Assembly (NCBI RefSeq): GCF_003403095.1
Contig: NZ_CP031555.1
Location: 4,094,001 to 4,158,000, forward strand
DNA: 64,000 bases
DNA from: Thalassospira indica
GTDB lineage: Bacteria > Pseudomonadota > Alphaproteobacteria > Rhodospirillales > Thalassospiraceae
Direction of reading: 5' to 3'
Shown: piece by piece, positions 31,942 through 41,344 of the stretch
Layout: each line of letters begins with the position of its first letter
How positions within the stretch are numbered: the first letter of the stretch is position 1
Made by a program: the position numbers and the translations under genes
Notes under the pieces: generated by a model
Seen by the model: the letters and a program-made list of their open reading frames with translations, nothing else
Told to the model about the DNA's origin: nothing
Databases searched by the model: none

Positions 31942-34032
31942 TCAGGCGGGAAAATCCGGATCGGTTTGCCAATGAATATAGCGACACGGGAGTTGCCCCG
32001 GACGGGCAAAGAAATACCCTTGATAGGCATCTACCCCCATCGCGCGGAGTTCCGCACGGTGTTGCGGCGTCTCGATCCCCTCGGCAATGACCTTAAGACC
32101 AAAGCGATGGGCGATCAGAATTGCGGCCTCAATCACCACGCGGGCATTTTCATCCATCGACAAGACAAATGACTTGTCGATCTTGACCGCATCGACATGA
32201 ATTTCATGCAGGCGCGACAAGGATGAATACCCGGTCCCGAAATCATCAATATGAATGCCGACTTCCATCGCGTGCAGATGATCAAGCACAGCGGAAATCT
32301 GGGAGGTCTGGCGTTTTTCAAAGATCGATTCCGTGACTTCCAAAACCAACCGATTGGATGCAAGACCGGTTTCCGTCAGGATGCGTGAAACCATATCGGG
32401 AAAATTCGGCATCACGATCTGACGGATCGAGACATTGATGGCGATTTTCGTGGTGACCGGAATCTCGGTATTGTCATGGAGGGTCTGGCAGGCGCGCCGC
32501 ATGCACCATTCCCCGATATCAACGATGAGCGCACTTTCCTCGGCAATCGGAATGAATTCATCGGGTGGTACAGTGCCAAGCACCGCGCTGTTCCAGCGCA
32601 AAAGGGCCTCGTAGGCGATAATATCGCCATTGGTTGCATCAATGACCGGCTGGTACTCGATATAAAATTCATCGGCACTCAGCGCCCGGCGCAGCGCCTG
32701 TGTCACACTCAGGCGACGTTCCTGTTCCGTCAGCAGCATCTTGTCGTAGTTATGCACACTGCCCCGGCCGGATCGTTTGACCTCGGCCGCGGCCAGATCC
32801 GCCCAGTGGATCAGTTCCGATATCGACGGATTACGTCCGGACGAAAAGGCAACGCCGGTACTGAACCCGACATGCAATGTATGACCGACAATATTGATCG
32901 GCTGATTAACCGCGCGCTGGGCCAGTTCAACCGTGGTTTCGACCAGTGGGTGAAGCTCTTCATGCGGGGCGGCCAGAACGATCAGAAACTCATCCCCGCC
33001 CCAACGCCCCAATGCATGGCGGTCTTCAACACATTCCCTAAGCCGCATGCTGACAGCACGCAGAACTTCATCACCAATCGCGTGACTGAGGCCATCATTG
33101 ATCTGTTTGAACCGGTCGAGATCAATAAACAGCACGGCATAATCCAGAAGCGCGTCCGATCTCTTTTTATGTTCGAACCACGCGACAATCCCGTCACGGT
33201 TAAGGATGCCGGTCAGGGCATCGTGTTCGACCAGATTGCGCAGCTCCTCTGTGCGCTGCTCGACCCGCGCTTCAAGGGTAGCATTCCAGTTTTCGGTAAT
33301 CCGGTTTTTCTGCCGGAGGTCTTCGACCAGCCCCTGATTTTGATGTTTGAGGACAAAAGATCTGAAAAGAACCGCGTGATTGTTGCGATGCGTCACAAGC
33401 ATCACCAGCAGGAACACCAGCGCCAAGGCGGACAGGATATAGTTCGCATCCCCCATCGCCGACAGGATCACGGCTGGCGGCAATAGCAGCGCACACAGAT
33501 AAAAGCGCCCGACGAGGAAGACGGGAGCAAGAATACCCGTGGCACCCCCTGCCATACCGGCAATGATGATCATGGTCAGAAACTGGCTTTCGCCCTGAAC
33601 AGCGGGAAGTTCAATCGCACCAACCATGGACCATAGCAGTCCGGTGACAATCACCCCGATCTGATAGCGAAAGCGCCATTTTCGAAGCAGATCAGAGGAG
33701 AGCTCCGTACTGTTTTCACGCGTCAGATGATAGAGATACCCACCCCAAAGCCGAATGCTGCAAATCAAGGTGACGGCCAGAAGCCAGATAACGGTTTCGG
33801 CGCGCAAATCGCCCAGCAGCCAGAGCATCACAACCAAACTGCCGCCCGCAGCAAGGTTAACCAGGATGTTTGCCCAATTGTTGCGATAGGCCAGATCAAG
33901 AAGGTCGCGCTGAACCTTTCCGTTCAACTCTTCCCCGGCACTCATTTCTATGCCCGGGTCGAGAATGCGTTTCGCAATTCCCCTAACCAAGCCAGCATCT
34001 TTTTTCATCTGGTCTTGTGCCCCCGACATCAT
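31942..34032 (-). CDS. Membrane-bound GGDEF-EAL cyclic-di-GMP protein
   Basis: A 696-residue protein. An N-terminal membrane region has about six helices (residues about 55-215), then comes a short coiled linker (about 225-265), a GGDEF domain with intact GRWGGDEF, and a C-terminal EAL domain (AYEALLRW). The EAL domain retains the DDFGTGYSSL and AEGIETPQH motifs. No RxxD inhibitory site is placed before GGDEF. Both catalytic signatures look intact, so it may make and degrade cyclic di-GMP, with the membrane part as sensor. ATGs at 34032 and 34029 are both possible starts. Confidence 0.93.
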   Translation of the reverse strand: MMSGAQDQMKKDAGLVRGIAKRILDPGIEMSAGEELNGKVQRDLLDLAYRNNWANILVNLAAGGSLVVMLWLLGDLRAETVIWLLAVTLICSIRLWGGYLYHLTRENSTELSSDLLRKWRFRYQIGVIVTGLLWSMVGAIELPAVQGESQFLTMIIIAGMAGGATGILAPVFLVGRFYLCALLLPPAVILSAMGDANYILSALALVFLLVMLVTHRNNHAVLFRSFVLKHQNQGLVEDLRQKNRITENWNATLEARVEQRTEELRNLVEHDALTGILNRDGIVAWFEHKKRSDALLDYAVLFIDLDRFKQINDGLSHAIGDEVLRAVSMRLRECVEDRHALGRWGGDEFLIVLAAPHEELHPLVETTVELAQRAVNQPINIVGHTLHVGFSTGVAFSSGRNPSISELIHWADLAAAEVKRSGRGSVHNYDKMLLTEQERRLSVTQALRRALSADEFYIEYQPVIDATNGDIIAYEALLRWNSAVLGTVPPDEFIPIAEESALIVDIGEWCMRRACQTLHDNTEIPVTTKIAINVSIRQIVMPNFPDMVSRILTETGLASNRLVLEVTESIFEKRQTSQISAVLDHLHAMEVGIHIDDFGTGYSSLSRLHEIHVDAVKIDKSFVLSMDENARVVIEAAILIAHRFGLKVIAEGIETPQHRAELRAMGVDAYQGYFFARPGQLPCRYIHWQTDPDFPA

Positions 34033-34139
34033 CGTTCGATCAAAACATCCTATACGGAGGTAATAATCAACGACAACGGGAATATGAAAAACACAAAATA
34101 TTACGGCTTACTAAGGGATCACCGCCCCGCCCCAGTCAA

Positions 34140-34979
34140 TCAGAATTGATCGGCCAGTTTGGTCACGTCAGCAGGCGAAAGCCCCTCTTCGCGCATGGAT
34201 CTGAGCGTCCTGGATTTGTCACGCTTGGCAAAGCGTTTGCCATCCGGCCCGGTCAAAAGCCCGTGATGGTGGTATTCAGGCACGTCATAGCCCAGCAATT
34301 TCTGCAACAAGCGATGCAGGTGGCTGGCAAAAAACAAGTCCTCACCACGAGTGACGAGGGTTATGCCCTGCAGATCATCATCATGGGTCACCGAGATATG
34401 ATAGCTGGTCGGGGTATCCTTGCGTGCCAGAACCACATCGCCAAAGATTTCCGGGGTAGCGATCTGTTTGCCCGCAGCACGATCAAACCACGTCAGTTCG
34501 CGGCCGACCTGTTTAATCGCCGCAGCCATATCAAGACGAAGTGCATAACTTTCACCGGCCGCGATGCGGTCCTTGCGTTCGGTTGGCGAACACTGCCGGC
34601 AGGTACCGGGATAAAGCGCGCCATCCGGGCCATGCGGTGCGTTGCCAATGCGCGCGATTTCTGCCTGAATGTCCTTGCGAGTGCAAAAGCACGGATAAAG
34701 CAATTCCATGTCCGCCAAGTGATCCAGCACCGCCTGATAATCGGCGATGTGATCGGACTGCACCCGAACCGGCACTTCCCATTCAAGGCCAAGCCAGGTG
34801 AGATCTTCATAGATCGCATCCAGATATTCCGGGCGGCACCGGGTCTGGTCGATATCTTCGATCCGCAAAAGAAAACGGCCATCCGGCCCGGCCTGTTTTG
34901 CAGAAAACAAGGCTGAGGCCGCATGGCCGAGATGAAGATATCCGGTCGGGCTTGGTGCAAAGCGGGTGATCACGGTCAT
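34140..34979 (-). CDS. gluQ: Glutamyl-Q tRNA(Asp) synthetase
   Basis: A 279-residue truncated glutamyl-tRNA synthetase that attaches glutamate to queuosine in tRNA-Asp. HIGH-type HLGH in FAPSPTGYLHLGHAASAL and the KMSKS-type loop FAKRDKSRTL are present. Zinc-ligand Cys residues appear in CFCTRKD and GTCRQC, and the anticodon-binding domain is missing, as in the GluQ/YadB family. The gene lies 20 bp after cobT on the same strand. Confidence 0.92.
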   Translation of the reverse strand: MTVITRFAPSPTGYLHLGHAASALFSAKQAGPDGRFLLRIEDIDQTRCRPEYLDAIYEDLTWLGLEWEVPVRVQSDHIADYQAVLDHLADMELLYPCFCTRKDIQAEIARIGNAPHGPDGALYPGTCRQCSPTERKDRIAAGESYALRLDMAAAIKQVGRELTWFDRAAGKQIATPEIFGDVVLARKDTPTSYHISVTHDDDLQGITLVTRGEDLFFASHLHRLLQKLLGYDVPEYHHHGLLTGPDGKRFAKRDKSRTLRSMREEGLSPADVTKLADQF

Positions 34980-34998
34980 CCTTTAAGCACCCCTGCCC

Positions 34999-36972
34999 TT
35001 ACCAGCGGTCGCGATCGCCTGTGGCGTGATCGCGGGCTTGCGCATTATCGGCTGGCACATGGCGCATCGGGCGTTTTGGCTGGCGCGCGCCTTGTTCATC
35101 AAACAGATCGGACAATTCGCGCAACATGGTGCCACCGAGTTCTTCCGGATCGTTGATCGTCACCGCACGGCGATAATAGCGCGTGACGTCATGACCGATC
35201 CCGATCGCCAGAAGTTCGACCGGTGATCTGGTTTCGATCCATTCGATCACTTCGCGCAGATGACGTTCCAGATAGTTTCCGGAATTGACCGAAAGGGTCG
35301 AGTCATCCACCGGCGCACCATCGGAAATCACCATCATGATCCGGCGTTGTTCGGTGCGACCCAGAAGACGTTCATGCGCCCAAAGCAGTGCTTCGCCGTC
35401 GATGTTTTCCTTTAGCAGCCCCTCGCGCAGCATCAGACCAAGGTTCTTGCGTGCCCGACGCCAAGGCGTGTCGGCAGCCTTGTAGATGATGTGACGCAGA
35501 TCGTTCAGACGACCGGGTTTCGGCGGTTTCCCGGCCTCGACCCAGCTTTCGCGCGACTGGCCACCTTTCCACTGACGGGTGGTGAAACCAAGGATTTCGA
35601 CCTTAACGCCACAGCGTTCCAGTGTACGGGCCAGAATATCAGCCGACAGGGCGGCAATCGTAATCGGACGGCCGCGCATGGAGCCGGAATTATCGATCAG
35701 AAGGGTGACAACCGTATCGCGAAAATCGGTATCCTGTTCCTGCTTGAACGATAGCGACGTCGACGGGGTCGAGACGATCCGGGCCAGCTTGGCGGCATCA
35801 AGAATGCCTTCTTCAAGGTCGAAGTCCCAGCCACGGTTCTGCTGCGCCATCAGGCGGCGTTGCAGACGGTTGGCAAGCTTGGAAACCACGTTCTGAAGGT
35901 TGGCCAGCTGCTTATCAAGCATCGCGCGCAGGCGCGACAGTTCGAGGTTTTCACACAGATCATCTGCGGTGACGACCTCGTCAAATTCGCGGGTAAACGG
36001 CTCATAGCCACGTTCAACAGGCTCGTTGCGGCCATCGAATTCCGGCTGCTCGCCCGGTCCGGCAGGCTTTTCTTCCTGCGACATGGCTTCAAGCTGCTGG
36101 TCGTCAATATCGCCTTCACCGGCTTCGGCTTCTTCGGAACCGGCATCGGTTTGATCATCGCTGCCATCAGGTTCGGAATCGTCATTCTGGCCCTGCTGGC
36201 CGCCTTGACTTTCCATGTCTTCCTGATCGGGATCATTTTCGCCGTCTTTTTGCTCGTCATCCTCGCCCTCCTGTTCGGGCGGGGCATCGTCGAGGTCGTC
36301 TTCAAGCGAAAGGTGATCGAGCAATTTGCGCATGCCGCGCGCAAAGGCATCCTGATCATCGAGCAGATCGCGCAGGTTACTCAGGTCTGAGCCGGCATTT
36401 TCTTCGATATGTGAACGCCACAGATCAATCAGCGGACCGGCAGATTCCGGGGCCTTTTCACCGGTAAAGACTTCACGCGCCAGCATGCCGATAGCATCAG
36501 CAAAGGGGGCATCGTCGCGTGATGTCACACGGTGATAATTCTTGGCATGGCAGTCCTGCTCGGCATGTTCGCGAAGGTTTTTGCGCACACCGGGGAAATA
36601 CCGCGAACCCACTGCTTCGACACGTGCAGTTTCAAGCGCATCGTAAACAGCCTGAGCCTCGGCGGTTTCGGGCATGCGTTTGGCGTGCAGGGTGGCATCA
36701 TGGTGACGCATCTTAAGCGCCCAGCCATCGGCAACACCGCGCAGATCGGCGACTTCATCCTTGGGCATGGACTGTTTGGGCATCGGCAAACGCACATGTT
36801 CACCATAGCCGCCCGGACGCCCGCCTTTGACAAAGCCGACTTCCAGATCATTGCGCCCGGCAAGCGCACGAAACGTCGCTGCCGTACCGCGCAAGAAGCC
36901 GGAAAGAGCCTCATCATTCTTCATCGCACTACTCGCTTGTGGAACCAGTTCGCCAATCTGCTTAAGAGCCAC
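34999..36972 (-). CDS. cobT: Cobaltochelatase subunit CobT
   Basis: A component of the aerobic cobalt chelatase (CobN-CobS-CobT) that inserts cobalt into hydrogenobyrinic acid diamide. Of 657 residues, the middle (about 220-310) is a very acidic linker rich in Asp/Glu/Gln. The C-terminal von Willebrand-type domain carries a MIDAS motif in [13 protein letters not shown]. The start is GTG 36972, which places it just before the CobS stop and implies coupling; ATG 36924 is an alternative. CobN is not in the window. Confidence 0.93.
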   Translation of the reverse strand: MALKQIGELVPQASSAMKNDEALSGFLRGTAATFRALAGRNDLEVGFVKGGRPGGYGEHVRLPMPKQSMPKDEVADLRGVADGWALKMRHHDATLHAKRMPETAEAQAVYDALETARVEAVGSRYFPGVRKNLREHAEQDCHAKNYHRVTSRDDAPFADAIGMLAREVFTGEKAPESAGPLIDLWRSHIEENAGSDLSNLRDLLDDQDAFARGMRKLLDHLSLEDDLDDAPPEQEGEDDEQKDGENDPDQEDMESQGGQQGQNDDSEPDGSDDQTDAGSEEAEAGEGDIDDQQLEAMSQEEKPAGPGEQPEFDGRNEPVERGYEPFTREFDEVVTADDLCENLELSRLRAMLDKQLANLQNVVSKLANRLQRRLMAQQNRGWDFDLEEGILDAAKLARIVSTPSTSLSFKQEQDTDFRDTVVTLLIDNSGSMRGRPITIAALSADILARTLERCGVKVEILGFTTRQWKGGQSRESWVEAGKPPKPGRLNDLRHIIYKAADTPWRRARKNLGLMLREGLLKENIDGEALLWAHERLLGRTEQRRIMMVISDGAPVDDSTLSVNSGNYLERHLREVIEWIETRSPVELLAIGIGHDVTRYYRRAVTINDPEELGGTMLRELSDLFDEQGARQPKRPMRHVPADNAQARDHATGDRDRW

Positions 36973-36975
36973 GCC

Positions 36976-37983
36976 TTAGCGAACCATTACATTAATGGCT
37001 TCCTCGGGCAGTTCTTCACCAAAGCAACGCTGATAATATTCCGCCAAAATCGGACGTTCGACTTCGTCGCAACGGTTAAGGAACGTTACGCGGAAGGCAT
37101 AGGAAACGTCGCCAAAAATCTTGGCGTTTTCGGCAAGCGTGATCACGGTACGCGGACTCATGACGGTTGAGATATCACCGGCCACAAAGCCCTGACGCGT
37201 CAGGTTGGCAAGGGCAACCATTGCCTCGATCTTCTGGCGGCCTTCGGCAGTATCAAACGCCGGAACCTTGGCGGTGACGATGTTGGTTTCGTCTTCGACC
37301 GACAGATAATTCAGCGTCGCAATGATCGACCAACGGTCCATCTGCGCCTGGTTAATCTGCTGGGTGCCGTGATACAGGCCCGTTGTATCGCCAAGACCGA
37401 CCGTGTTCGAGGTCGCAAACAGGCGGAAATGCGAATGCGGGTGGATGACCTTGTTCTGATCAAGAAGGGTCAGCTTGCCATCGACTTCAAGCACACGCTG
37501 GATCACGAACATCACATCCGGGCGACCGGCATCATATTCATCAAAGACCATCGCGACAGGGCGTTTGAGCGCCCAAGGCAAAATGCCCTCGCGGAATTCG
37601 GTGATCTGTTTGCCATCACGCAGAACAATCGCGTCCTTACCGATCAGGTCGATACGGCTGATGTGGCTATCAAGGTTTACACGCACGCACGGCCAGTTCA
37701 GACGCGCTGCCACCTGCTCGATATGGGTCGATTTACCGGTGCCGTGATAACCCTGGATCATCACGCGGCGGTTATGGGCAAAGCCCGCCAGGATCGCCAT
37801 CGTGGTATCGCGATCAAAACGATAGGTCGGATCAATCGCCGGCACATGTTCGCTGCCCTGACTGAATGCCGGGACTTCCATATCGATATCGATCCCGAAC
37901 GTTTCACGGACGGAAATGGTGATGTCGGGTGTATCAAGCGGATGTTCTGCCGCTGCACCGCTCGCTTCGTAACCTTGGCTCAT
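36976..37983 (-). CDS. cobS: Cobaltochelatase subunit CobS
   Basis: The AAA+ ATPase partner of CobT, 335 residues. Walker A GYHGTGKST, Walker B VAMVFDEYDAG and sensor-1 LFATSNTVGLGD are evident. The N-terminal segment ISVRETFGIDIDMEVPAFSQ is characteristic of CobS. The first gene of a cobS-cobT-gluQ run. Confidence 0.95.
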   Translation of the reverse strand: MSQGYEASGAAAEHPLDTPDITISVRETFGIDIDMEVPAFSQGSEHVPAIDPTYRFDRDTTMAILAGFAHNRRVMIQGYHGTGKSTHIEQVAARLNWPCVRVNLDSHISRIDLIGKDAIVLRDGKQITEFREGILPWALKRPVAMVFDEYDAGRPDVMFVIQRVLEVDGKLTLLDQNKVIHPHSHFRLFATSNTVGLGDTTGLYHGTQQINQAQMDRWSIIATLNYLSVEDETNIVTAKVPAFDTAEGRQKIEAMVALANLTRQGFVAGDISTVMSPRTVITLAENAKIFGDVSYAFRVTFLNRCDEVERPILAEYYQRCFGEELPEEAINVMVR

Positions 37984-38195
37984 AAGTACTCGCGCGTTTT
38001 TCGGACCGGCGCTGGTGACGCGGTCGTTTCGTTAAACTTGCTCATTAATAGCGGTTATGACGCATCACACAAAGGGAAGATGCGCAAAAAATATCTATTA
38101 TCGCAAAAGGTTTGGTCGATAAGACCTTCCAGATACGCAAACTGCAACCAGATAGACCGGTTTTGATCAAATTTCGCAGAAAATTAGCCAGAAAG

Positions 38196-38846
38196 CTAAA
38201 GTGTCACGCGCGCTTCAAGATCGCGGATATAGCGCGTGAGTGATGTATAGGCCGCACTGATCCGCTTGAACCGTTCCTCGGCCGCCTTGTCGCCGCCATT
38301 GGCATCAGGGTGGTACTTTTTGGAAAGTGCCTTGTATTTCGTCTTGAGTTCATCGCGGGTGAACGGCCATCCCAAATCGAGGGTCGCCATGGCCTCTTGC
38401 TGTTCGGCAGGCATGCCCATGGCGCCAGCGCGACGCTGGGCTTCTTCGCTTTTGCGTTTGCGTTCGGCATTGGCCCTGGCTTCGGCACCGGGGCCGTGAT
38501 GGGTCTGGTCGCCGTCTTCGTTAAAGAAGCCGAACCCGTCCTTGAATTTGAAGTTGAACGGTTTTTTTGATCCGCGGATATGACCGAACTGCCATGTCGG
38601 GCGCTGCCAGTGGGTATCGCGACGCATGTCGTTTTCGATATCCTCGGCCTTCATGCCTGCATAATAGTTCCACGACTTGTTGTATTCACGGACATGTTCC
38701 AGACAGAACTTGTAATAGTCACGCAACTTGCGATCCTTGGGCGCACGGAATTCCCCATGCCCGTCACATTCCGGCCAGTCACATTCCGGCAGAACGGGTT
38801 CTTCATGGTAAAGCGTCTTGCGCTTGTTGCGGTGTCCTCGGTTCAT
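38196..38846 (-). CDS. DnaJ-domain protein
   Basis: A 216-residue protein with an unclassified N-terminal part containing Cys and His (PECDWPECDGHGEFRAPKDRK) and a C-terminal J domain. The J domain has the HPD tripeptide in KKYHPDANGGDKAAEERF, needed to stimulate Hsp70 ATPase. There is no G/F or zinc-repeat region, so it is a type III J protein. This family is often found beside cobS and bolA in alphaproteobacteria, but its client is unknown. Confidence 0.9.
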   Translation of the reverse strand: MNRGHRNKRKTLYHEEPVLPECDWPECDGHGEFRAPKDRKLRDYYKFCLEHVREYNKSWNYYAGMKAEDIENDMRRDTHWQRPTWQFGHIRGSKKPFNFKFKDGFGFFNEDGDQTHHGPGAEARANAERKRKSEEAQRRAGAMGMPAEQQEAMATLDLGWPFTRDELKTKYKALSKKYHPDANGGDKAAEERFKRISAAYTSLTRYIRDLEARVTL

Positions 38847-39006
38847 TTGCGTCTATATGTTCTGAAAATTCGATGCGCGCAATATCATACGGGTGCTTTA
38901 AATGCGATAAAAGGCTTGAAAAACGGTCACCGCATGACAGAACGTGACGTAAAGAACCGTTTTTGCAGCAATCTGCAAACATCACCAGAAAACAGAGGCC
39001 CTTACC

Positions 39007-39303
39007 ATGCAGGTCGCCAACCAGATCCGTGACATCCTGACCGAACAATTCAGCCCGGTCGAACTACAGATCAATGATGATTCGTCCAAACATGCCGGTC
39101 ATGCCGGTGCAGACCCGCGTGGCGAGTCCCATTTCTCCGTTCTTGTGGTTTCCGAAAAATTCGAAGGCGAGAACCGCGTCAATCGCCAGCGCCTTGTATA
39201 TGGCGCGCTTGATGCTTTGCTGAAGGATCGCGTGCACGCGCTGGCACTCAAAACCATGACACCAGCGGAATACGAAAACGCCCTGGCCAACAAAAACAAT
39301 TAA
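39007..39303 (+). CDS. bolA: BolA-family protein
   Basis: A 98-residue protein. BolA proteins partner monothiol glutaredoxins in iron-sulfur trafficking and also act in stress response. The conserved core includes HAGHAGADPRGESHFSVLVVS, with the candidate cluster-ligand His residues, and NRVNRQRLVYGAL. It is divergent from the DnaJ-domain gene across 160 bp that should hold both promoters. Confidence 0.93.
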   Translation: MQVANQIRDILTEQFSPVELQINDDSSKHAGHAGADPRGESHFSVLVVSEKFEGENRVNRQRLVYGALDALLKDRVHALALKTMTPAEYENALANKNN

Positions 39304-39443
39304 GAATAATTCCACATAGTGAAATCAACCTAGACGTTCATCCCGATTAGGCGCAATGCTTATACACAAGCCGTGCGAATGGTGAAGTTCGCGCGGCACG
39401 GGTGCCGGTCAATGGCATCCGCTACAATCGGGAGGACTACGTA

Positions 39444-40697
39444 ATGACGAAACGCCTTCTAATGGCGAGCATTGCGCTTGCCATGTCCGGAACCGCCTAT
39501 GCGCAAGCACCTGCGCCGGACAATCTTGAAAAACTCTCCAACTTCCAATCAACCGGAACGACAGAATTCACCGTCATCGAACAGGGTGGTGATTACGCCG
39601 AAGGGATCAAAAAGACCCTTGAGCGCATCAAGCTTCCTGATGGTTTCAAGATCGGCCTTTATGCTATTGTCCCCGATGCCCGCCATATTGCCGTCGGGCC
39701 ACAGGGGGTTGTGACCTTTGTCGGCACGCGCAAGGACAAGGTGTGGTCGGTCACAGACCGCAACAAGGACCGTGTCGCCGATGAGGTCAAGGACTTCGCC
39801 CCGTCGCTTCGATTTAGCATCCCGAACGGTCCGTGTTTCTCGTCGGACGGATTCCTTTATATCGCCGAACAGAACCGTGTTCTGGTATTCCCGGCGGCCG
39901 AGTTCTTCTATGAAAGCCCGGACGTTGCCGCGTTCAACGTTGTCAAACAGGGTGATCTGATCCCACCGGCCGAGGAAAGCTATAACCACACCGCGCGTGT
40001 CTGCAAAATCGGCCCGGACGGGAAACTTTATATCTCGCTTGGTCAGCCATTCAACGTGGCGCCGGAAGACAAGCTGGATCTTTATCGCGAGTGGGGAATT
40101 GGTGGCATCATCCGCATCAATACCGATGGTTCTGATCGCGAAGTATACACATACGGGGTGCGCAACTCCGTTGGTCATGACTTCCATCCGGTCACAGGTG
40201 AGCTGTGGTGGACCGATAACCAGGTCGATGGCATGGGCGATGATATCCCGCCCGGCGAGATCAACCATCAAACCGCCGCAGGCCAACATTTTGGCCATCC
40301 GTGGTATGGCGGCGGTGATGTCCGCACCAATGAATATGCCGGTCAGGAAGTGCCCTATGATGTGGTCATGCCTGCGGTTGAAACCGTGGCGCATGCCGCC
40401 GACCTTGGCATGAGCTTCTATACCGGCAACATGTTCCCGGCCAAATACAAGAACACGATCTTTTCGGCCCAGCATGGGTCGTGGAACCGCACAACCCCGG
40501 TGGGCGCGCGGGTGATGGTCACCTTCATTGACGATGAAGGTAACGCCACCATCGAACCGTTTGCCGAAGGCTGGATTGACGAGAACGAGGAATACCTTGG
40601 ACGTCCGGTTGATGTTGCCCAATTACGTGATGGCTCGATCCTTGTTTCCGATGATCTGGCCGGTGCGTTGTATCGCATCTGGTATGAGGGCAATTGA
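39444..40697 (+). CDS. PQQ-dependent sugar dehydrogenase (glucose/sorbosone dehydrogenase family)
   Basis: A periplasmic beta-propeller dehydrogenase of 417 residues. The start 39444 follows GGGAGGA and gives a signal peptide MTKRLLMASIALAMSGTAYAQ; earlier in-frame codons are rejected. Family motifs include FSIPNGPCFSSDGFLYIAEQ, YGVRNSVGHDFHPVTGELWW and HGSWNRTTPVG. The next gene, a two-haem cytochrome c starting at the stop codon of this one, is the likely electron acceptor. The sugar oxidised is not evident, and no PQQ biosynthesis genes are seen. Confidence 0.9.
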   Translation: MTKRLLMASIALAMSGTAYAQAPAPDNLEKLSNFQSTGTTEFTVIEQGGDYAEGIKKTLERIKLPDGFKIGLYAIVPDARHIAVGPQGVVTFVGTRKDKVWSVTDRNKDRVADEVKDFAPSLRFSIPNGPCFSSDGFLYIAEQNRVLVFPAAEFFYESPDVAAFNVVKQGDLIPPAEESYNHTARVCKIGPDGKLYISLGQPFNVAPEDKLDLYREWGIGGIIRINTDGSDREVYTYGVRNSVGHDFHPVTGELWWTDNQVDGMGDDIPPGEINHQTAAGQHFGHPWYGGGDVRTNEYAGQEVPYDVVMPAVETVAHAADLGMSFYTGNMFPAKYKNTIFSAQHGSWNRTTPVGARVMVTFIDDEGNATIEPFAEGWIDENEEYLGRPVDVAQLRDGSILVSDDLAGALYRIWYEGN

Positions 40698-41308
40698 TGC
40701 GCAGATTTATGATCGCACTCCTCGGCGGGCTTTTGTCCGCCGGGGGCGTGTCCAATGTGGCGGCCCAAGATACGCCCACACCAGATGCCGACGCCCTTCA
40801 GGATGGCCGCAAGGTTGCCGGAATGTGTCGCACCTGTCACGGGCTTGATGGGCTGGCACGCATTCCGATTGCGCCGCATATCGGGGGCGAGCCGGTCGAT
40901 TATCTGATCGCCCAGCTAAACGCCTTCAAGACCGGCAAACGCGAGCATGAAATGATGACCGTGGTGGCAAGCGGCCTGTCTGATGATCAGATCAGCAAGG
41001 TTGCGCTTTGGTTCAGCCATTTCGAGGTATCAGGCACCTTGCCCGCCGACACATCCGAGGATGACGCACCTGAACTTTGCGTTGGCTGTCATAGTGCGAA
41101 TGGCATTTCAACACTGGAAGACGCCCCCAATCTGGCGGGCGAGACCAATATATATATCGAAACGCAACTTAAGGCTTTTCGCACAGGCAAGCGGGTTCAT
41201 GACGTCATGACACCGATTGCCAAGGACCTGACGGATGCGGAGATGCAGGCCGCGGCAGACTGGTACAGCAATATCGCGATTGAAATTTCCGAGCCGCCCG
41301 GCAAGTAA
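40697..41308 (+). CDS. Di-haem cytochrome c (cytochrome c4-like)
   Basis: A 203-residue periplasmic electron carrier. It has a signal peptide (about 22 residues) and two class I cytochrome domains with haem sites CRTCH (about 47) and CVGCH (about 133). Met ligands are plausible in HEMMTVVASGL and HDVMTPIAKDL. Its ATG overlaps the previous stop (TGATG), so it is co-translated with the sugar dehydrogenase and should pass its electrons to the respiratory chain. Confidence 0.92.
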   Translation: MRRFMIALLGGLLSAGGVSNVAAQDTPTPDADALQDGRKVAGMCRTCHGLDGLARIPIAPHIGGEPVDYLIAQLNAFKTGKREHEMMTVVASGLSDDQISKVALWFSHFEVSGTLPADTSEDDAPELCVGCHSANGISTLEDAPNLAGETNIYIETQLKAFRTGKRVHDVMTPIAKDLTDAEMQAAADWYSNIAIEISEPPGK

Positions 41309-41344
41309 TCCGGGCGATTTGCCGATGCCTACCGATGCCTGATC

